In this document: one piece after another, positions 7,303 through 15,347 of the stretch
Layout of the letters: every line of letters begins with the position of its first letter
Position numbering within the stretch: position 1 is the stretch's first letter
From: CAYVMN01 sp964452575
GTDB lineage: Bacteria; Desulfobacterota; DSM-4660; Desulfatiglandales; Desulfatiglandaceae
Length of the DNA stretch: 25,944 nt
Direction of reading: 5' to 3'
NCBI GenBank assembly: GCA_964452575.1
Contig: CAYVMN010000036.1
Span: forward strand, 1-25,944
Translations under genes and position numbers: made by a program
Notes under the pieces: generated by a model
Told to the model about the DNA's origin: nothing
What the model saw: only the letters and a program-made list of their open reading frames with translations
The model's database searches: none

Positions 7303-10300
7303 TTAGGGTTTATATCTATCCAGAAACCCTATCCAGTTTACATTGACATTTATGGCCCCAAAGTCCTCTTCCACCCGTCCCTTCAGGATATAGGGGCACG
7401 CCCCATCCAGCATGTGGCAGAACCTGTGATATGCCTCTGGGAAGAATACGGTTTCATAGATGCCGGTAGGGTCCTCAAAGGTAATGAACTTCATGGGCTC
7501 CCCTTCCCTGGTGTTCACTGTCTTACCGGTTATCAGCCACCCAATGGTGGTGACCCGCTTCCCTACCAGGTCACAGAGATCCCTGGCAGGGGCATGGTCC
7601 AGTCCCTGGAGGGTATGGCGGTAAAGATCAAGGGGATGGACAGAGAGGAGAAGACCCAGGGTCTCATATTCATGCCTCAGCAGGAGGCTTCTTGGGTATT
7701 GCCCTTGGCCGGATGGATGACGGCGTAACGGGGTACAATCAAAAAGACCCGGGGCCTTCCCCCCCTCTTTTTGGTTGAAGGACCGAAGGGCCTCCCACAT
7801 AAGTCCGGCCCGGGACGTGCGGCCCCCGATGCTATCAAGGCAGCCCGCCTTGATCAAGATCCTGACCTCCTGCGGGCCGAGACGGCCTCCGGCCCGGAAA
7901 AGAAAATCTTCAAGGGAGGCGAAGGGACCGTTCTTGCTACGCTCGTAAATGATAGACTCCTTGGCCTCCCTGGACAGGTCCTTCAACTGCATGAGCCCGA
8001 CCCGGATCTCTTTGTCTCTTCCGGTATACTTGACCTCACTATGGTTGATATCAGGGGGCAGGATCCTGAGTCCCATCCGTCTTACCTCAGAGAGGTAGCC
8101 AAAGGTGGAGTAGTAGCCACCGCCGTTGGAGATAACAGATGCCATGAACTCGGCGGGGTAATGGGCCCTGAGATAGGCAGACTTATAGGCCACCAGGGTG
8201 TAGCTTGCCGAGTGGGGCTTGCAGAAGCTGTAGCCGTCAAACCCCATCATCATCTGCCAGACATCTTCGATGATCTTCTGGCCTACACCCCTGTCCAATG
8301 CCCCCTTTACAAAGCGGGCGTAAAAGTCCCGGAGCCTCTTTTCCCTGTGTTTTTTGCTCACCACCTTCCTGAGGGCATCTGCCTCAGCAGGGTCAAATCC
8401 GGCCAAATGAATGGCGGCCTGGCTCAGCTGTTCCTGAAATACCATGACCCCGAGGGTCTCCTTAAGGACCGGCGCCAAAAGGGGGTGGGGAGGTTCCCAC
8501 GGCTCCCCATGGAGCCTGGATATCCATGTGTGGATGGACTGGTTGGAGGCAGGCCGGATGATGGAGGTTACCACCACATTGAGGAGAAAATGGTCCATCC
8601 CGAGGTACTCCTCAAAGGTGAAACCGGATCTGACCTTGGTCAGTACCTGTCTGGTGGCAGGGCTCTCAAAATAGAAGACCCCGAATGTATCCCCCTGATA
8701 GAAGACCCTTATGGTCCCTGGGTCATTGACTGGATCCATAGGGGCATAATCGATCCTGCGGCCATAGTTCTTCTTCACCAGGTCCAGGGCATCCCGGATA
8801 ACGGCCAGACTCCGGTTCCCCAGGATATCTATCTTTACAAGCCCTGCATCCTCCACCGAGTCCTTTTCCCACTGGAGGACCTGTAGCCCGCTGGCCGAGA
8901 TCTCCACCGGACAGTATTTGCGGATGTCATCTGGAACCACCACCAGACCACCACAGTGGGTGGAGAGATAGTTGAAGTGCCCTTCCAGTCGGGCGGCAGC
9001 GCTGAGTATTTCATCCCAGGGCCTCTGAAAATCGATCCCCCTCATCTTGGGATGACAGGATAATCCCTGGCAGATCCCCTTGAGGCGCCACCCATAGCCT
9101 ATCTTGCCGGTCACCCGTCCGATCTCGCCCTCTGTCAGGCCAAAGGCCTTTGCCACCTCCCTGATAGCCGATCTGGCGGCAAAGGTGTTGTGGTTGGCTA
9201 CCATAGCCGTCCTGCGGTTTCCGTACCTGGCAAAGGCATAGTCGATTATCCCTTCCCGCTCATCCCATGCAAAGTCCACATCGATGTCAGGGGGGTCCAT
9301 ACGTCCCAGGTTTAAAAAACGTTCAAAGAAGAGGTCATGTCTTATGGGGTCCACATGGGTGATCCCCAGGGCATATGAGACGATGGAGGCCGCCGCGCTC
9401 CCCCGGCCGCATGAGCGTTGGGCCTTCTTTGTGATATCGGCAACCGTAAGAAAATAGTGGGCAAAGTTTTTTTCGCGGATAATTCGCATCTCATGTTCCA
9501 CCCGCTCCCTGACAGCCGTGGTGATACTCCCGTATCTGCGCCTGCATCCCTCCATGGTCTCATGGTAGAGCCGATTAAATGATTCCTCGTCATCCATCTC
9601 TTCGAAACAGGGGAAAATGATCCGGCCAAGGTCCCAATCCGAACGGCAGGAATCGGCAATCCTGAGGGTATTTGAAATGGCCATTGGTGCGTGGGGATAC
9701 TGATCGATCATGTCCTGGGGGGAGTTCAGGAAATTACGCTCCCGGCAGGTATCTTCGGAAACCAATCTGGAGAGTTTCGTATTAAGGGATATTGCCCTGA
9801 GGATCAGGTGTAGCCGGAACTGGTCCTTTCTCACAAGATACACCCGATTGGTGGCCACAGGCGGGATTTCGGCCCTGCGGGAAAAGGCATAACATCGGGC
9901 CATCTGGTACCCGGGAGACATCTCTACAAAAAGGTCTTCAGTGGAATCCCTCTTGAGGGACTTCAGGAGCCTGAAATCATCGGAAAAGATGATAAGCCCC
10001 TGGCGCCTTTCCCTGAGTGCGCGGACCAGATCAAAGTCCTTATGGCAGTGGCGGTCGGAGATAATGTGGGAGAGGTTGGCGTATCCCTCCAGGTTTTTGG
10101 CCAGCACTACGGCCCGTCGTTCCTCGGATAGGATTTCACTCCCCACGATGGGCTCCATACCCATTTCCCTGGCTGTCTGGACAAAAAAGATCAGTCCATA
10201 GAGCCCGTTGGTATCGGTCAGGGCCAGCCTCTTCATGCCAAGGGCCTTGGTTGCCTGACAGATCTCCTCGATGGTACCGATCCCCCAGCCAGCGGAGTAA

Positions 10301-10326
10301 TGGGAGTGGACGTTTAAGTGGATCAT
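7303..10326 (-). CDS. dnaE2: Error-prone DNA polymerase III alpha subunit (DnaE2/ImuC-like)
   Basis: A 1007-residue C-family DNA polymerase. Domains in order: N-terminal PHP domain (H7-x-H9, LTDTN with Asp38); palm with the catalytic pair in PDIDVDF (Asp349, Asp351) and third Asp499 in KIDILGN; thumb/fingers with SKKHREK and the FCKPHSASY region; helix-hairpin-helix segment; and a C-terminal OB fold (about residues 900-1000). The three polymerase carboxylates are intact, so it should be active. It is shorter than replicative DnaE (about 1160). It follows lexA and an ImuB-like gene on the same strand (27-nt gap), the classic SOS mutagenesis setting, where DnaE2 does damage-tolerant synthesis recruited through ImuB and the sliding clamp. 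DnaE2 versus a second DnaE1 is decided mainly by this context and the length. Confidence 0.9.
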   Translation of the reverse strand: MIHLNVHSHYSAGWGIGTIEEICQATKALGMKRLALTDTNGLYGLIFFVQTAREMGMEPIVGSEILSEERRAVVLAKNLEGYANLSHIISDRHCHKDFDLVRALRERRQGLIIFSDDFRLLKSLKRDSTEDLFVEMSPGYQMARCYAFSRRAEIPPVATNRVYLVRKDQFRLHLILRAISLNTKLSRLVSEDTCRERNFLNSPQDMIDQYPHAPMAISNTLRIADSCRSDWDLGRIIFPCFEEMDDEESFNRLYHETMEGCRRRYGSITTAVRERVEHEMRIIREKNFAHYFLTVADITKKAQRSCGRGSAAASIVSYALGITHVDPIRHDLFFERFLNLGRMDPPDIDVDFAWDEREGIIDYAFARYGNRRTAMVANHNTFAARSAIREVAKAFGLTEGEIGRVTGKIGYGWRLKGICQGLSCHPKMRGIDFQRPWDEILSAAARLEGHFNYLSTHCGGLVVVPDDIRKYCPVEISASGLQVLQWEKDSVEDAGLVKIDILGNRSLAVIRDALDLVKKNYGRRIDYAPMDPVNDPGTIRVFYQGDTFGVFYFESPATRQVLTKVRSGFTFEEYLGMDHFLLNVVVTSIIRPASNQSIHTWISRLHGEPWEPPHPLLAPVLKETLGVMVFQEQLSQAAIHLAGFDPAEADALRKVVSKKHREKRLRDFYARFVKGALDRGVGQKIIEDVWQMMMGFDGYSFCKPHSASYTLVAYKSAYLRAHYPAEFMASVISNGGGYYSTFGYLSEVRRMGLRILPPDINHSEVKYTGRDKEIRVGLMQLKDLSREAKESIIYERSKNGPFASLEDFLFRAGGRLGPQEVRILIKAGCLDSIGGRTSRAGLMWEALRSFNQKEGGKAPGLFDCTPLRRHPSGQGQYPRSLLLRHEYETLGLLLSVHPLDLYRHTLQGLDHAPARDLCDLVGKRVTTIGWLITGKTVNTREGEPMKFITFEDPTGIYETVFFPEAYHRFCHMLDGACPYILKGRVEEDFGAINVNVNWIGFLDRYKP

Positions 10327-10330
10327 GATG

Positions 10331-10443
10331 CATTAGGCTTTAGGTGCTAGGCATTAGGACATCTTTAACCTTGCGCCCTGCGCCTTGTGCCTTGTGCCTA
10401 TGGCATAGGCTTTAGGCGTTAGGTACCTTGCGCCTAACGCCTC
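10331..10443. repeat. GCCTTG/GCCTAA-type degenerate repeat, copy A
   Basis: Short units such as ttaggc, gcgcctt and gtgcctt are reiterated at the imuB-dnaE junction. A 31-bp core (10356-10386) matches copy B (11627-11657) at 30 of 31 bases. The repeat encodes the last 20 or so residues of the ImuB-like protein and ends immediately before the dnaE start. Confidence 0.7.
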
Positions 10444-11598
10444 TCTTCCATATTTAATCGCTTCATCACCATGTCGCTCCTTGATGCGATCCAGGGCCTG
10501 GGTAAGTGTGGCTGTTTTCCCTGCACCAGGTGACTGGACATGGAAAAGGGATAATTGGGGGCTCGGACGAGAGAAGTCCCAGAACCAAACCCTCATAAAC
10601 CGGACCCTCACCCGCCTGTTGCAGGTCTTTAAAAACAGTCTTTCCAGAGGCCTGTAGAGGTCAAGATCCAGAGAACTCATGCCGTTAAATCCGACCTGGC
10701 CCTTTGCCTCCACCTGGTCGGAATACCGAATCAGAAGGGCTGCCTTTCTGGGAAAGAGCACCCTGCTTCGCAGCCGGTAGGAGCATCTTTTCACCAGGGT
10801 ATAAAGTGCCCCCAGGAGTTTATGGTCATCATTTTCATCCAGGGGGAGAGTAACTTCTTCGGCCACCACTGGTTTCATGGGGGAGGGGCAGACCGGAGTG
10901 GGGTCGATACCGATTGCCCTCTGATGGACCAGATAGGCCTGATAGCCAAAGATAAGCCTCAGGTTTCCCATATCCAGGGCTGCCAGTTCACGAACCCAGA
11001 TGATATTCAACTCTTCCAGAAGGACTTTTTGGCGACTACGGCCTATGCCTGGCAACAGATTCACCCTGAGGGGGGCCATAAAGGGGGCCTCCTGACCATG
11101 ATCCACATCTACTACCCCTCCAGAGGTCATAATTCGGGAGGCGATGTTTGAGACCATCTTGTTCCCTGCCACACCCACTGCCCCTGATAGAAGTAGGCGG
11201 TCCTTAATCTCCTCTCCGAGATGACGGGCCGTATCCTTTGCCCTGCCCCACAGGCGCTCAGTCCCGGTGACATCCAGGTAGATATGCCCCGGCCTGGCCG
11301 GCTCCCAGATCGGCGTATATCGGGAGGCCAGTTCGGCCATGGAATGGGATGCCTTCTCCATGAGCCTGGAATTGGGAGGCAAGACAGTCAGATCCGGGCA
11401 TAATTTCATTCCCTTTGAGAGAGGCATACCCTTGAAGACCCCCTCCTTTCGGGCCTCAGGAGAGACGGAGAGGATAAGGGACCGCTCAGATTGAGGTGGG
11501 GCCACAACCACAGGTCGACCCCTGAGTTCAGGCTGCGAGACCCGTGCCACAGTGATGGGAAAAGAAGGTATATGAAGATGAATGATATGGCGGTACAT
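10354..11598 (-). CDS. imuB: ImuB-like inactive Y-family polymerase homologue
   Basis: A Y-family (DinB/ImuB) fold protein of 414 residues from the chosen ATG. A GTG nine codons upstream, at 11625, would add residues encoded by repeat DNA. Aligned by eye to DinB, the three catalytic carboxylates are missing: IIHLHIPSF has His9 where DinB has Asp8, and the segment before YLDVTG has Gly104-His105 in place of Asp103-Glu104. Loss of these residues is the hallmark of ImuB, a non-catalytic scaffold for DnaE2. A canonical beta-clamp motif QLSLF (residues 348-352) is retained. It lies between lexA and dnaE2. The C-terminal 20 residues come from repeat DNA and are probably not functional. No imuA gene is present. 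Neither start has a good ribosome site. Confidence 0.85.
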   Translation of the reverse strand: MYRHIIHLHIPSFPITVARVSQPELRGRPVVVAPPQSERSLILSVSPEARKEGVFKGMPLSKGMKLCPDLTVLPPNSRLMEKASHSMAELASRYTPIWEPARPGHIYLDVTGTERLWGRAKDTARHLGEEIKDRLLLSGAVGVAGNKMVSNIASRIMTSGGVVDVDHGQEAPFMAPLRVNLLPGIGRSRQKVLLEELNIIWVRELAALDMGNLRLIFGYQAYLVHQRAIGIDPTPVCPSPMKPVVAEEVTLPLDENDDHKLLGALYTLVKRCSYRLRSRVLFPRKAALLIRYSDQVEAKGQVGFNGMSSLDLDLYRPLERLFLKTCNRRVRVRFMRVWFWDFSRPSPQLSLFHVQSPGAGKTATLTQALDRIKERHGDEAIKYGREALGARYLTPKAYAIGTRHKAQGARLKMS

Positions 11599-11664
11599 AG
11601 GTTTTAGGCTTAAGGCCTTAGGCACTAGGACATCTTTAACCTTCCGCCCTGCGCCTTACGCCTA
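11597..11664. repeat. GCCTTG/GCCTAA-type degenerate repeat, copy B
   Basis: This copy fills the lexA-imuB junction and shares the 31-bp core (11627-11657) with copy A, with one mismatch. It overlaps the last codons of lexA and the upstream GTG start option of the imuB-like gene. Confidence 0.7.
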
Positions 11665-12267
11665 CTTATAATACCTCATCACCCCCACCACCTTTCCCTG
11701 TATCTGGAAGTCTCCTTCTTTGATACTGGTGGGTTCCATTCCTGTATGGGCCGGCTGGAGCCTCACATAGCCCTTTCCTTTGTAATATCTTTTGACGGTT
11801 GCCTCATTGTTGATCAGTGCAACCACGGTCTCGCCGTTTTCGGCCGTGGGCTGTCTTCTCACCACCACAAAATCCCCGTCCAAGATGCCGTCTTCCTCCA
11901 TGGAATCCCCTCTCACCTGCAAGACGAAATAATCTCCCGACCCTATCATGGAGGGAGGGACCTCGATGGCCCTCGCATCCTCCACCGCCTCAATCGGTTT
12001 ACCGGCCGCCACCCTTCCAAGGAGGGGGAACTCGAACTGCCTGGTCTCTACGGGGCTGATCACCTCAATGGCCCGCTTGCGATTCTTTTCCCTGGGAAGC
12101 CGGATATAGCCTTTTCGCTCTAAGGTCTTGAGATATGTGGTCACAGTGTTGAAGGAGCCAAACCCGAAATGGGAGCAGATCTCCTCAAAACTGGGGGGGC
12201 TTCCCCACTCTTCTATGTATCGGGAAATATAGGCCAGGAATCCCTTCTGCTTGTCCGTTAATTTCAT
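11662..12267 (-). CDS. lexA: LexA repressor
   Basis: A 201-residue SOS repressor. The N-terminal winged helix (about residues 1-68) has the LexA-type recognition region SFNTVTTYLKTLERKGYI. The C-terminal S24 autoprotease carries the Ala88-Gly89 cleavage site in GRVAAGKP, catalytic Ser122 in RGDSM and Lys159 in EATVKRY. The length is typical. A strong AAGGAGGGG ribosome site precedes the ATG. It heads the lexA-imuB-dnaE2 cassette and should repress it until RecA-stimulated self-cleavage after DNA damage. A promoter with an internal palindrome lies 52-80 nt upstream and suggests autoregulation. Confidence 0.95.
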   Translation of the reverse strand: MKLTDKQKGFLAYISRYIEEWGSPPSFEEICSHFGFGSFNTVTTYLKTLERKGYIRLPREKNRKRAIEVISPVETRQFEFPLLGRVAAGKPIEAVEDARAIEVPPSMIGSGDYFVLQVRGDSMEEDGILDGDFVVVRRQPTAENGETVVALINNEATVKRYYKGKGYVRLQPAHTGMEPTSIKEGDFQIQGKVVGVMRYYK

Positions 12268-12286
12268 ATCCCCTCCTTCTCCAATC

Positions 12287-12318
12287 CCTTACGCCTTGCG
12301 CCTGCACCTTTCGCCTAA
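12287..12318. repeat. GCCTTG/GCCTAA-type degenerate repeat, copy C
   Basis: A shorter stretch of the same unit family (ttacgcc, ttgcgcc, ttcgcc) forms the lexA 5' untranslated region. With copies A and B it means every gene boundary of the cassette carries this repeat type. Confidence 0.5.
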
Positions 12319-12347
12319 CTTATACTGTAAATTTTACTGAAAGTCAA
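12319..12347 (-). promoter_or_regulatory. lexA promoter with candidate LexA operator
   Basis: On the minus strand TTGACT (12342-12347) and TATAAG (12319-12324) are spaced by exactly 17 nt. The spacer contains the palindrome GTAAA-T-TTTAC (12327-12337 on the plus strand), embedded in ACTGTAAATTTTACTG. An operator between the -35 and -10 elements would block RNA polymerase, as expected for lexA autorepression. Operator identity is inferred from position and symmetry. Confidence 0.65.
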
Positions 12348-12423
12348 TAAAAAATTCGACCAACCCTGAACTCTGAACCGTGAGCCTGACCAACTAAGCA
12401 GGCTCAAGGCCTGTTTATCAAAT

Positions 12424-12630
12424 GTGGAGATAGTTCTTGAAGCGGACCCGAGGATAGCATGTCCCGTAGATTTACCGTCCAAAGACAAACCGGTCCTTAT
12501 GGCCGCCATTTCTGCCAAAGCGGATTATCTAATTACGGGTGATATGACCCATTTCGGAAAATACTTTGGGAAGACGATCAGCGGCGTAAGAATATGCAGG
12601 GTCCGGAATTATCTCCAATCAACAAGGTAA
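12424..12630 (+). pseudogene. PIN-domain (VapC-like) toxin fragment
   Basis: The 68-codon frame begins at a GTG with no ribosome site and matches only the C-terminal half of a PIN-domain ribonuclease. It shows KDKPVLMAAISAKADYLITGD followed by HFGKYFGKTI, where the second Asp cluster and the typical GD-x-HF ending are visible. The N-terminal half with the first catalytic Asp is absent, so the product should be inactive. It neighbours a fragment of an HTH antitoxin-like gene on the other strand. Confidence 0.65.
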
Positions 12631-12642
12631 AGCCTTTGGGGA

Positions 12643-12720
12643 TTATGCTGCACAGGCTTTTTTGAGGGCTTTGAGCTCGTCAGGGTCAAAAATGAAGCCA
12701 GGGCCAAGTGCTCGATGTTC
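12643..12720 (-). pseudogene. C-terminal fragment of an HTH (excisionase-type) antitoxin gene
   Basis: A 25-codon stretch ending in TAA reads GFIFDPDELKALKKACAA, closely matching the end of the intact HTH gene at 25055-25366 (SLIFDADELKALKKNA). DNA similarity extends over about 60 bp, including ggggattatg downstream and a shared ttgagggctttgagctcgtc. An in-frame stop lies just upstream, so only the tail survives. Confidence 0.6.
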
Positions 12721-12753
12721 TCAGTGATCTTTGTGGTGAACTGTTACAATTTG

Positions 12754-13974
12754 TCAAGGTAAACTCGAAAGCCACTGATATGCAGGAGCGATCAGTATGT
12801 ACTGGTCGCCATTCGGTATCATACGGTAACCTTTGCTTTCCCCGACAAGTTGAATCGCCGGTTTTTTCAAAACACCTTGGAACTTCTTGAGGGCTGAAGA
12901 CGGCTCTGTGTCTGAAAGTTTAGCCTCAATTAAAACAAAAGGCATACCCTCGTTTGCTATGAGAAAATCCACCTCCTGCTGTTCCTTGTTCTTAATAAAG
13001 TGCAGGGAAAATGTACCATGACCCATATCATTCCATGCTGTAACCGCCCGATAAAGTTCTAAAGCCACCATATTTTCAAACCGGGCAGGAGGCTCCTTTA
13101 TCCGGGGGGCATCCCAGAGATACACCTTCCGCTCTTTTTGAATTGCCCGCGCAATTCTCAGGGTCCATGGGCCAATGCTGAAACTGAGGAAAAATCTTTC
13201 AAGAACCGCCAACCAACTCCGAACAGAATTATAAGAAACCTTCAAGTCATGAGACAAGGAAGGCACGGAGATAGGACTTCCTACCTTTGATGGCAACAAA
13301 AGATAGAGCGTTTCCATATCTATGACAGATTTCACGCCGGCCAGATCACGGATATCCTCACGTATTAGCTGTTGGGAATAGATGTTCGACCATCGGCGGT
13401 AGGTCGGCATTCGGCCTGCCAAGTATGGCTCTGGAAATCCACTTAATTCAGCCAACCTCGACCATATTTCTTTAAGTTCATCGGCGTGCTCCATTTCTAT
13501 TTGCAGCGGGTCTTTGAGAAAAGAGCTGATTTCCCTGTTCCTCTTCCCTAACTCGGAAATCGTAAAGGGCCATAAGTGAAAAAGGAAATAACGCCCGGCC
13601 AAGGAATCCCCTCCTTTCTGATAGAGATCAAGCCTTCCACTCCCTGAAACAAGAAACTGGTATTTGCCATGAAACTGGTCATAGACCCCTTTGAGGTAAT
13701 TTTTCCAGTCGCTGTATTTGTGGATCTCGTCAAAAATAATCAGCGGAGTTGAGGAATCCTTGCGCTCTATAGCTTCGAAGAAAATGGGGTTCTGCATGAA
13801 GTTAGTTCTGTGTTCAGCGATATCCCAATTGAAATAGAGACTATTTGTAAAAGAATCGGAAATGATCTGGGCAAGCGTGGTCTTTCCTGCCTGGCGTGGC
13901 CCCACAAGAAATATCATGTTCTTATCAATGGCAAGATCCTGCCAGATTTTGATATATGGGGTTCTCGTTTCCAT
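12754..13974 (-). CDS. AAA-type ATPase with DUF4143 domain
   Basis: A protein of 406 residues from the chosen ATG (409 from an ATG three codons upstream). Numbering from the upstream ATG, it has a P-loop GPRQAGKTT (residues 28-36), Walker B LIIFDEIHKY (81-90), a sensor-like VSGSGR, and a C-terminal DUF4143 region. The tail EVDFLIA...VLIEAK looks like a degenerate PD-(D/E)xK nuclease fold. This family is widespread, mobile in distribution and of unproven function. The downstream ATG is preferred because a TTGACT/AATAAT promoter places its -10 over the upstream ATG, implying a nearly leaderless message. A second member of the family lies at 15348 on the other strand. Confidence 0.88.
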   Translation of the reverse strand: METRTPYIKIWQDLAIDKNMIFLVGPRQAGKTTLAQIISDSFTNSLYFNWDIAEHRTNFMQNPIFFEAIERKDSSTPLIIFDEIHKYSDWKNYLKGVYDQFHGKYQFLVSGSGRLDLYQKGGDSLAGRYFLFHLWPFTISELGKRNREISSFLKDPLQIEMEHADELKEIWSRLAELSGFPEPYLAGRMPTYRRWSNIYSQQLIREDIRDLAGVKSVIDMETLYLLLPSKVGSPISVPSLSHDLKVSYNSVRSWLAVLERFFLSFSIGPWTLRIARAIQKERKVYLWDAPRIKEPPARFENMVALELYRAVTAWNDMGHGTFSLHFIKNKEQQEVDFLIANEGMPFVLIEAKLSDTEPSSALKKFQGVLKKPAIQLVGESKGYRMIPNGDQYILIAPAYQWLSSLP

Positions 13975-13981
13975 GGCGACC

Positions 13982-14009
13982 ATTATTCACAGCAATGAAA
14001 AATAGTCAA
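13982..14009 (-). promoter_or_regulatory. Promoter immediately upstream of the DUF4143 ATPase
   Basis: Minus-strand TTGACT (14004-14009) and AATAAT (13982-13987) are separated by 16 nt. The -10 overlaps the first possible ATG, so transcription would begin around the next ATG at 13974. Confidence 0.4.
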
Positions 14010-14070
14010 GACCATTTTGAAATAAACTGAAAAATAGCATCGACCAACTCCTCTGGAGATAATCCGGAAT

Positions 14071-15183
14071 TTATCCTCTTATCATCCCGATCAGCTGGAG
14101 CATCCTCTTCCAGTAAAGGCGGGTTATCCCCATTTCCGGCGAATCCGGAAATACCTGTCTCAGGATCTCCGGTCTTGGAAACAGAGTTTCAAGGGTAAAG
14201 TGGACACGGGTAAGCAGTCCCTTTCCAGGGGAGAAAAAGATAAGAGGGGCCCAGACGGGGAGATGACCTTTTATCCTGTGCCTCAGGACCTTTTTTACCA
14301 GAAAATTGATCCTATTCCTTTCCAATAGCTTGCGGGTCTCTCCTGGAGGCCTGAAATCAAGGAGGTTAAACAGGAGATAAAGGACATAAGAAAGGGGTTT
14401 CCTCTGCCCCAGTTGATCAGCGCGGACCATGAGGCCTTCCCATTGAGACTCATCCCAATCCCTGACCAAATTCCTGACGTCCACCAGCCACATCAGGCTA
14501 TCCACATTGTGCTTCAGCGCGTGGAGGCCAAGACATATGACCTGGTCAAAGGGGCTCAGGCACAGGGCCTCATATCCTTCAAAGTCTATGATCCTCGCAT
14601 CATCATAAATCTGGTCCTGGCTCTTGGCGAAAGACGATTTCCATGCCTCGATCCGGTCGTCCCACAAGATGTCTGTAAGAATGTCTAAGGCAGTAGTACC
14701 CTTTCTGAAGGTATTGGGATAAATGGAATCCCTCTGGTAGGAAAGACCCATCAAGACACTAACGAGTGCAGGGTAATCCTTTTTTAGTACCCACAAATCA
14801 ATATCCGTCATGGGCCTGAGGCCGATATCATCATAGACCTGGTGCAGGAGGGCAATCCCTTTCAGCAGTACCACCCGGATCTTTCTCTCGTTTAGTTGGC
14901 AAAGGACCTCCTTTAGGTCGTGAATGCGCCTGGTATTTAGGAGAACCGTCCTGTGATAAATGGATCGAAGCCTTTCCGCCTGTTGACGGTTAAAGCCTAC
15001 CAGGGCCTCTGATTTCAAGAGGTTCTTATAAAGAAAGCCTCCCAACCCCTCTCTTTCAGCCATCTCGATCAGATCATCTACCTCCGTGTCAAAGGGAATG
15101 AGGCGACGCAGCTCTTTCAGCCGGTGGGGATCACTTTTCAACTCACTACAATAGGCCAATATTTTTTGTTCAGGAGAAATCAT
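14071..15183 (-). CDS. Nucleotidyltransferase-fold family protein (NTP_transf_5 type)
   Basis: A 370-residue protein with a minimal nucleotidyltransferase core. VVLLKGIALLHQVYDD (about residues 104-119) is followed by LRPMTDIDLWV, where Asp127 and Asp129 form the metal-binding DxD. This is the pattern of the uncharacterised nucleotidyltransferase family often found near RiPP, HprK-like and PqqD-like genes. The C-terminal half is helical with many basic residues. In paeninodin-type lasso clusters a relative sits beside an HprK-like kinase, so this gene may be an outlying member of the peptide locus at 16.8-24.8 kb, from which it is separated by a plus-strand ATPase gene. Substrate and reaction are unknown. 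Confidence 0.8.
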   Translation of the reverse strand: MISPEQKILAYCSELKSDPHRLKELRRLIPFDTEVDDLIEMAEREGLGGFLYKNLLKSEALVGFNRQQAERLRSIYHRTVLLNTRRIHDLKEVLCQLNERKIRVVLLKGIALLHQVYDDIGLRPMTDIDLWVLKKDYPALVSVLMGLSYQRDSIYPNTFRKGTTALDILTDILWDDRIEAWKSSFAKSQDQIYDDARIIDFEGYEALCLSPFDQVICLGLHALKHNVDSLMWLVDVRNLVRDWDESQWEGLMVRADQLGQRKPLSYVLYLLFNLLDFRPPGETRKLLERNRINFLVKKVLRHRIKGHLPVWAPLIFFSPGKGLLTRVHFTLETLFPRPEILRQVFPDSPEMGITRLYWKRMLQLIGMIRG

Positions 15184-15214
15184 CCGCTGAGTCCATATAT
15201 CAGTTTGATTCTTA

Positions 15215-15244
15215 TATTAACCAGTTATGCCTGATGTTTGTCAA
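15215..15244 (-). promoter_or_regulatory. Promoter of the nucleotidyltransferase gene
   Basis: Minus-strand TTGACA (15239-15244) and TTAATA (15215-15220) are spaced by 18 nt, about 30 nt upstream of the ATG. It indicates that this gene is transcribed independently of the RiPP locus. Confidence 0.45.
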
Positions 15245-15312
15245 CTTACAAAAGCATGGCTTGCTTTCTGAATGGTTACAATAATTATCTATCTCCGAGA
15301 GACAAATTAGGG

Positions 15313-15341
15313 TTGACTTGTCTTTCAGAAGAAGATAAATA
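15313..15341 (+). promoter_or_regulatory. Promoter of the plus-strand DUF4143 ATPase
   Basis: TTGACT (15313-15318) and a weak TAAATA (15336-15341) are spaced by 17 nt, only 6 nt before the ATG at 15348. There is no ribosome site, so a leaderless message is implied. Confidence 0.4.
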
Positions 15342-15347
15342 TTCCAT

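Noticed and set aside
7771..8886. Long plus-strand open frame (371 codons) opposite dnaE2
   Set aside because: It lies wholly antisense to a polymerase gene with all catalytic motifs, has no recognisable domain, and its openness follows from the codon bias of the opposite strand.
10331..10443. CRISPR-like array in the imuB-dnaE junction
   Set aside because: The units are short, degenerate and contiguous without unique spacers, and no cas genes are nearby.
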